Below are positions 4,750 through 5,359 of a DNA stretch of 5,359 nt, one piece after another (positions within the stretch are counted from its first letter, which is position 1; every line of letters begins with the position of its first letter). Location: positions 1,002-6,360 of the forward strand of contig DCTH01000124.1 in assembly GCA_002329495.1 (NCBI GenBank). The letters are read 5' to 3'. The notes beneath the pieces are model-generated. The model was not told the DNA's origin and ran no database searches. It worked only from the letters and a program-made list of their open reading frames with translations. The DNA is from Syntrophothermus sp. UBA1445 (GTDB taxonomy: Bacteria; Bacillota; Syntrophomonadia; Syntrophomonadales; DTU052). The translations under genes were made by a program, and so were the position numbers.

Positions 4750-5298
4750 ATGTATTGGGAAAAACCGGGTCCGGCGAATACTGAGAACACAATTAATCTG
4801 GCGATCAAACGGGGACAGGAACTTGGCCTCAAACACATAGTAGTGGCATCCTGTTCGGGAGATACGGCCCTCAAACTGGTTGACCGGGGATTTGACCTCA
4901 CCTGCGTAACCCACCATGTTGGTTTTTCCGGTCCCGGCCAGGATGAGATGTCAAAAGAAATCAGGCAAAAGCTGTCCGGTCTGGGGGTAAAGGTCTTAAC
5001 CTCCTCCCATCTCCTGGCCGGGGTTGACCGCGCAGTGCGGAATCATTTTGGAGGGGTTTACCCGGCTGAGATTATAGCTCAGACACTGAGGATGTTTGGG
5101 CAGGGCGTCAAGGTGGGTATTGAGATAGCTTCCATGGCCAAGGATGCTGGAATGATACCCCATGACACTGAGGTTATATCCATTGCCGGAACGGTGAGTG
5201 GCGCGGATTCCGCCATCGTTGTAATGCCGGCTCACTCCAACCACTTCTGGGAAACCCAGGTTAGAGAGATTATCTGTATGCCGAGGATCAAGAAGTAG
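4750..5298 (+). CDS. Pyruvate kinase C-terminal (alpha/beta) domain-like protein, function unknown
   Basis: This 182-residue protein resembles the family of free-standing homologues of the pyruvate kinase C-terminal alpha/beta domain (COG1751-type). Visible hallmarks are MYWEKPGPANTENT at the N-terminus, VVASCSGDTALKL (31-43), the CVTHHVGFSGPGQDEM segment (52-67), GVKVGIEIASMAKDAGMIP (119-137) and IAGTVSGADSAIVVMPAHSNHF (145-166). The catalytic barrel of pyruvate kinase is entirely absent, so it cannot be a pyruvate kinase. In the full enzyme this domain carries the allosteric effector site, so small phosphorylated-ligand binding is possible but unproven. It has no signal peptide or membrane segment and is probably cytoplasmic. 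It starts nine bases after GGGAGG (4735-4740), 33 bp after the hydF stop with no terminator between, so co-transcription with hydEGF is likely. Whether it has a role in hydrogenase biology is unknown. Confidence 0.82.
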   Translation: MYWEKPGPANTENTINLAIKRGQELGLKHIVVASCSGDTALKLVDRGFDLTCVTHHVGFSGPGQDEMSKEIRQKLSGLGVKVLTSSHLLAGVDRAVRNHFGGVYPAEIIAQTLRMFGQGVKVGIEIASMAKDAGMIPHDTEVISIAGTVSGADSAIVVMPAHSNHFWETQVREIICMPRIKK

Positions 5299-5359
5299 GA
5301 CTTAAGGAAATCGCCTCCGTCGTTAGCAAAAGGTAACAGTTCCGTGATTTCATATTTCA
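5299..5359. other. Downstream non-coding edge
   Basis: The 61 bases after the last gene contain no start codon with a good ribosome binding site that leads to a recognisable protein. No stem-loop with a U-tract is seen. A GAAATC/GATTTC complementarity across about 40 bases is too short and too far apart to call a terminator. The operon may therefore continue or terminate beyond the window. Confidence 0.5.

Noticed and set aside
5305..5350. GAAATC...GATTTC as an operon terminator
   Set aside because: Six-base arms about 35 bases apart with no U-tract at the right position.

Overview
The window holds the [FeFe]-hydrogenase maturation locus of what is most likely an anaerobic bacterium of the Firmicutes (Clostridia). 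The evidence is strong GGAGG-type ribosome binding sites before nearly every gene, AT-rich intergenic DNA beside moderately GC-rich genes, a small TM1266-type 'iron-only hydrogenase system regulator' ahead of the maturases, and a divergent NuoE-like subunit of the kind found in clostridial NAD-linked [FeFe]-hydrogenases. The assignment is by gene content only; no rRNA or other phylogenetic marker is present.

Layout. (1) Positions 1-255, minus strand: the N-terminal 85 codons of a NuoE/HydC-like [2Fe-2S] subunit that runs off the left edge. (2) Positions 256-741: a 486-bp divergent intergenic region with no convincing gene. It holds a perfect 14-bp palindrome nearer the minus-strand gene, a plausible sigma-70-type promoter (TTGTGA-17-TACAAT) facing right, and an apparent ~245-nt leader that ends in a strong hairpin plus U-tract just before the first plus-strand ribosome binding site. 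(3) Positions 742-5298, plus strand: five tightly spaced genes, namely the TM1266-family protein, hydE, hydG, hydF, and a protein resembling the pyruvate kinase C-terminal domain. (4) Positions 5299-5359: 61 bp with no recognisable feature.

How they work together. HydG (radical SAM tyrosine lyase) makes the CO- and CN-bearing iron synthon. HydE (radical SAM) processes it toward the azadithiolate-bridged di-iron unit. HydF (GTPase with an iron-sulfur domain) is the scaffold that delivers the 2Fe subcluster to apo-HydA. The hydrogenase catalytic subunit is not in the window; the divergent NuoE-like gene suggests a multi-subunit NAD(P)-linked, possibly electron-bifurcating, hydrogenase beyond the left edge. 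All catalytic and cluster motifs expected in HydE, HydG and HydF are intact.

The least ordinary part is the 460-741 region. A promoter, a potentially structured leader and a factor-independent terminator before the first gene suggest that the maturation operon is controlled by transcription attenuation. I could not match the leader to any riboswitch class I know, and the folding is by eye only.
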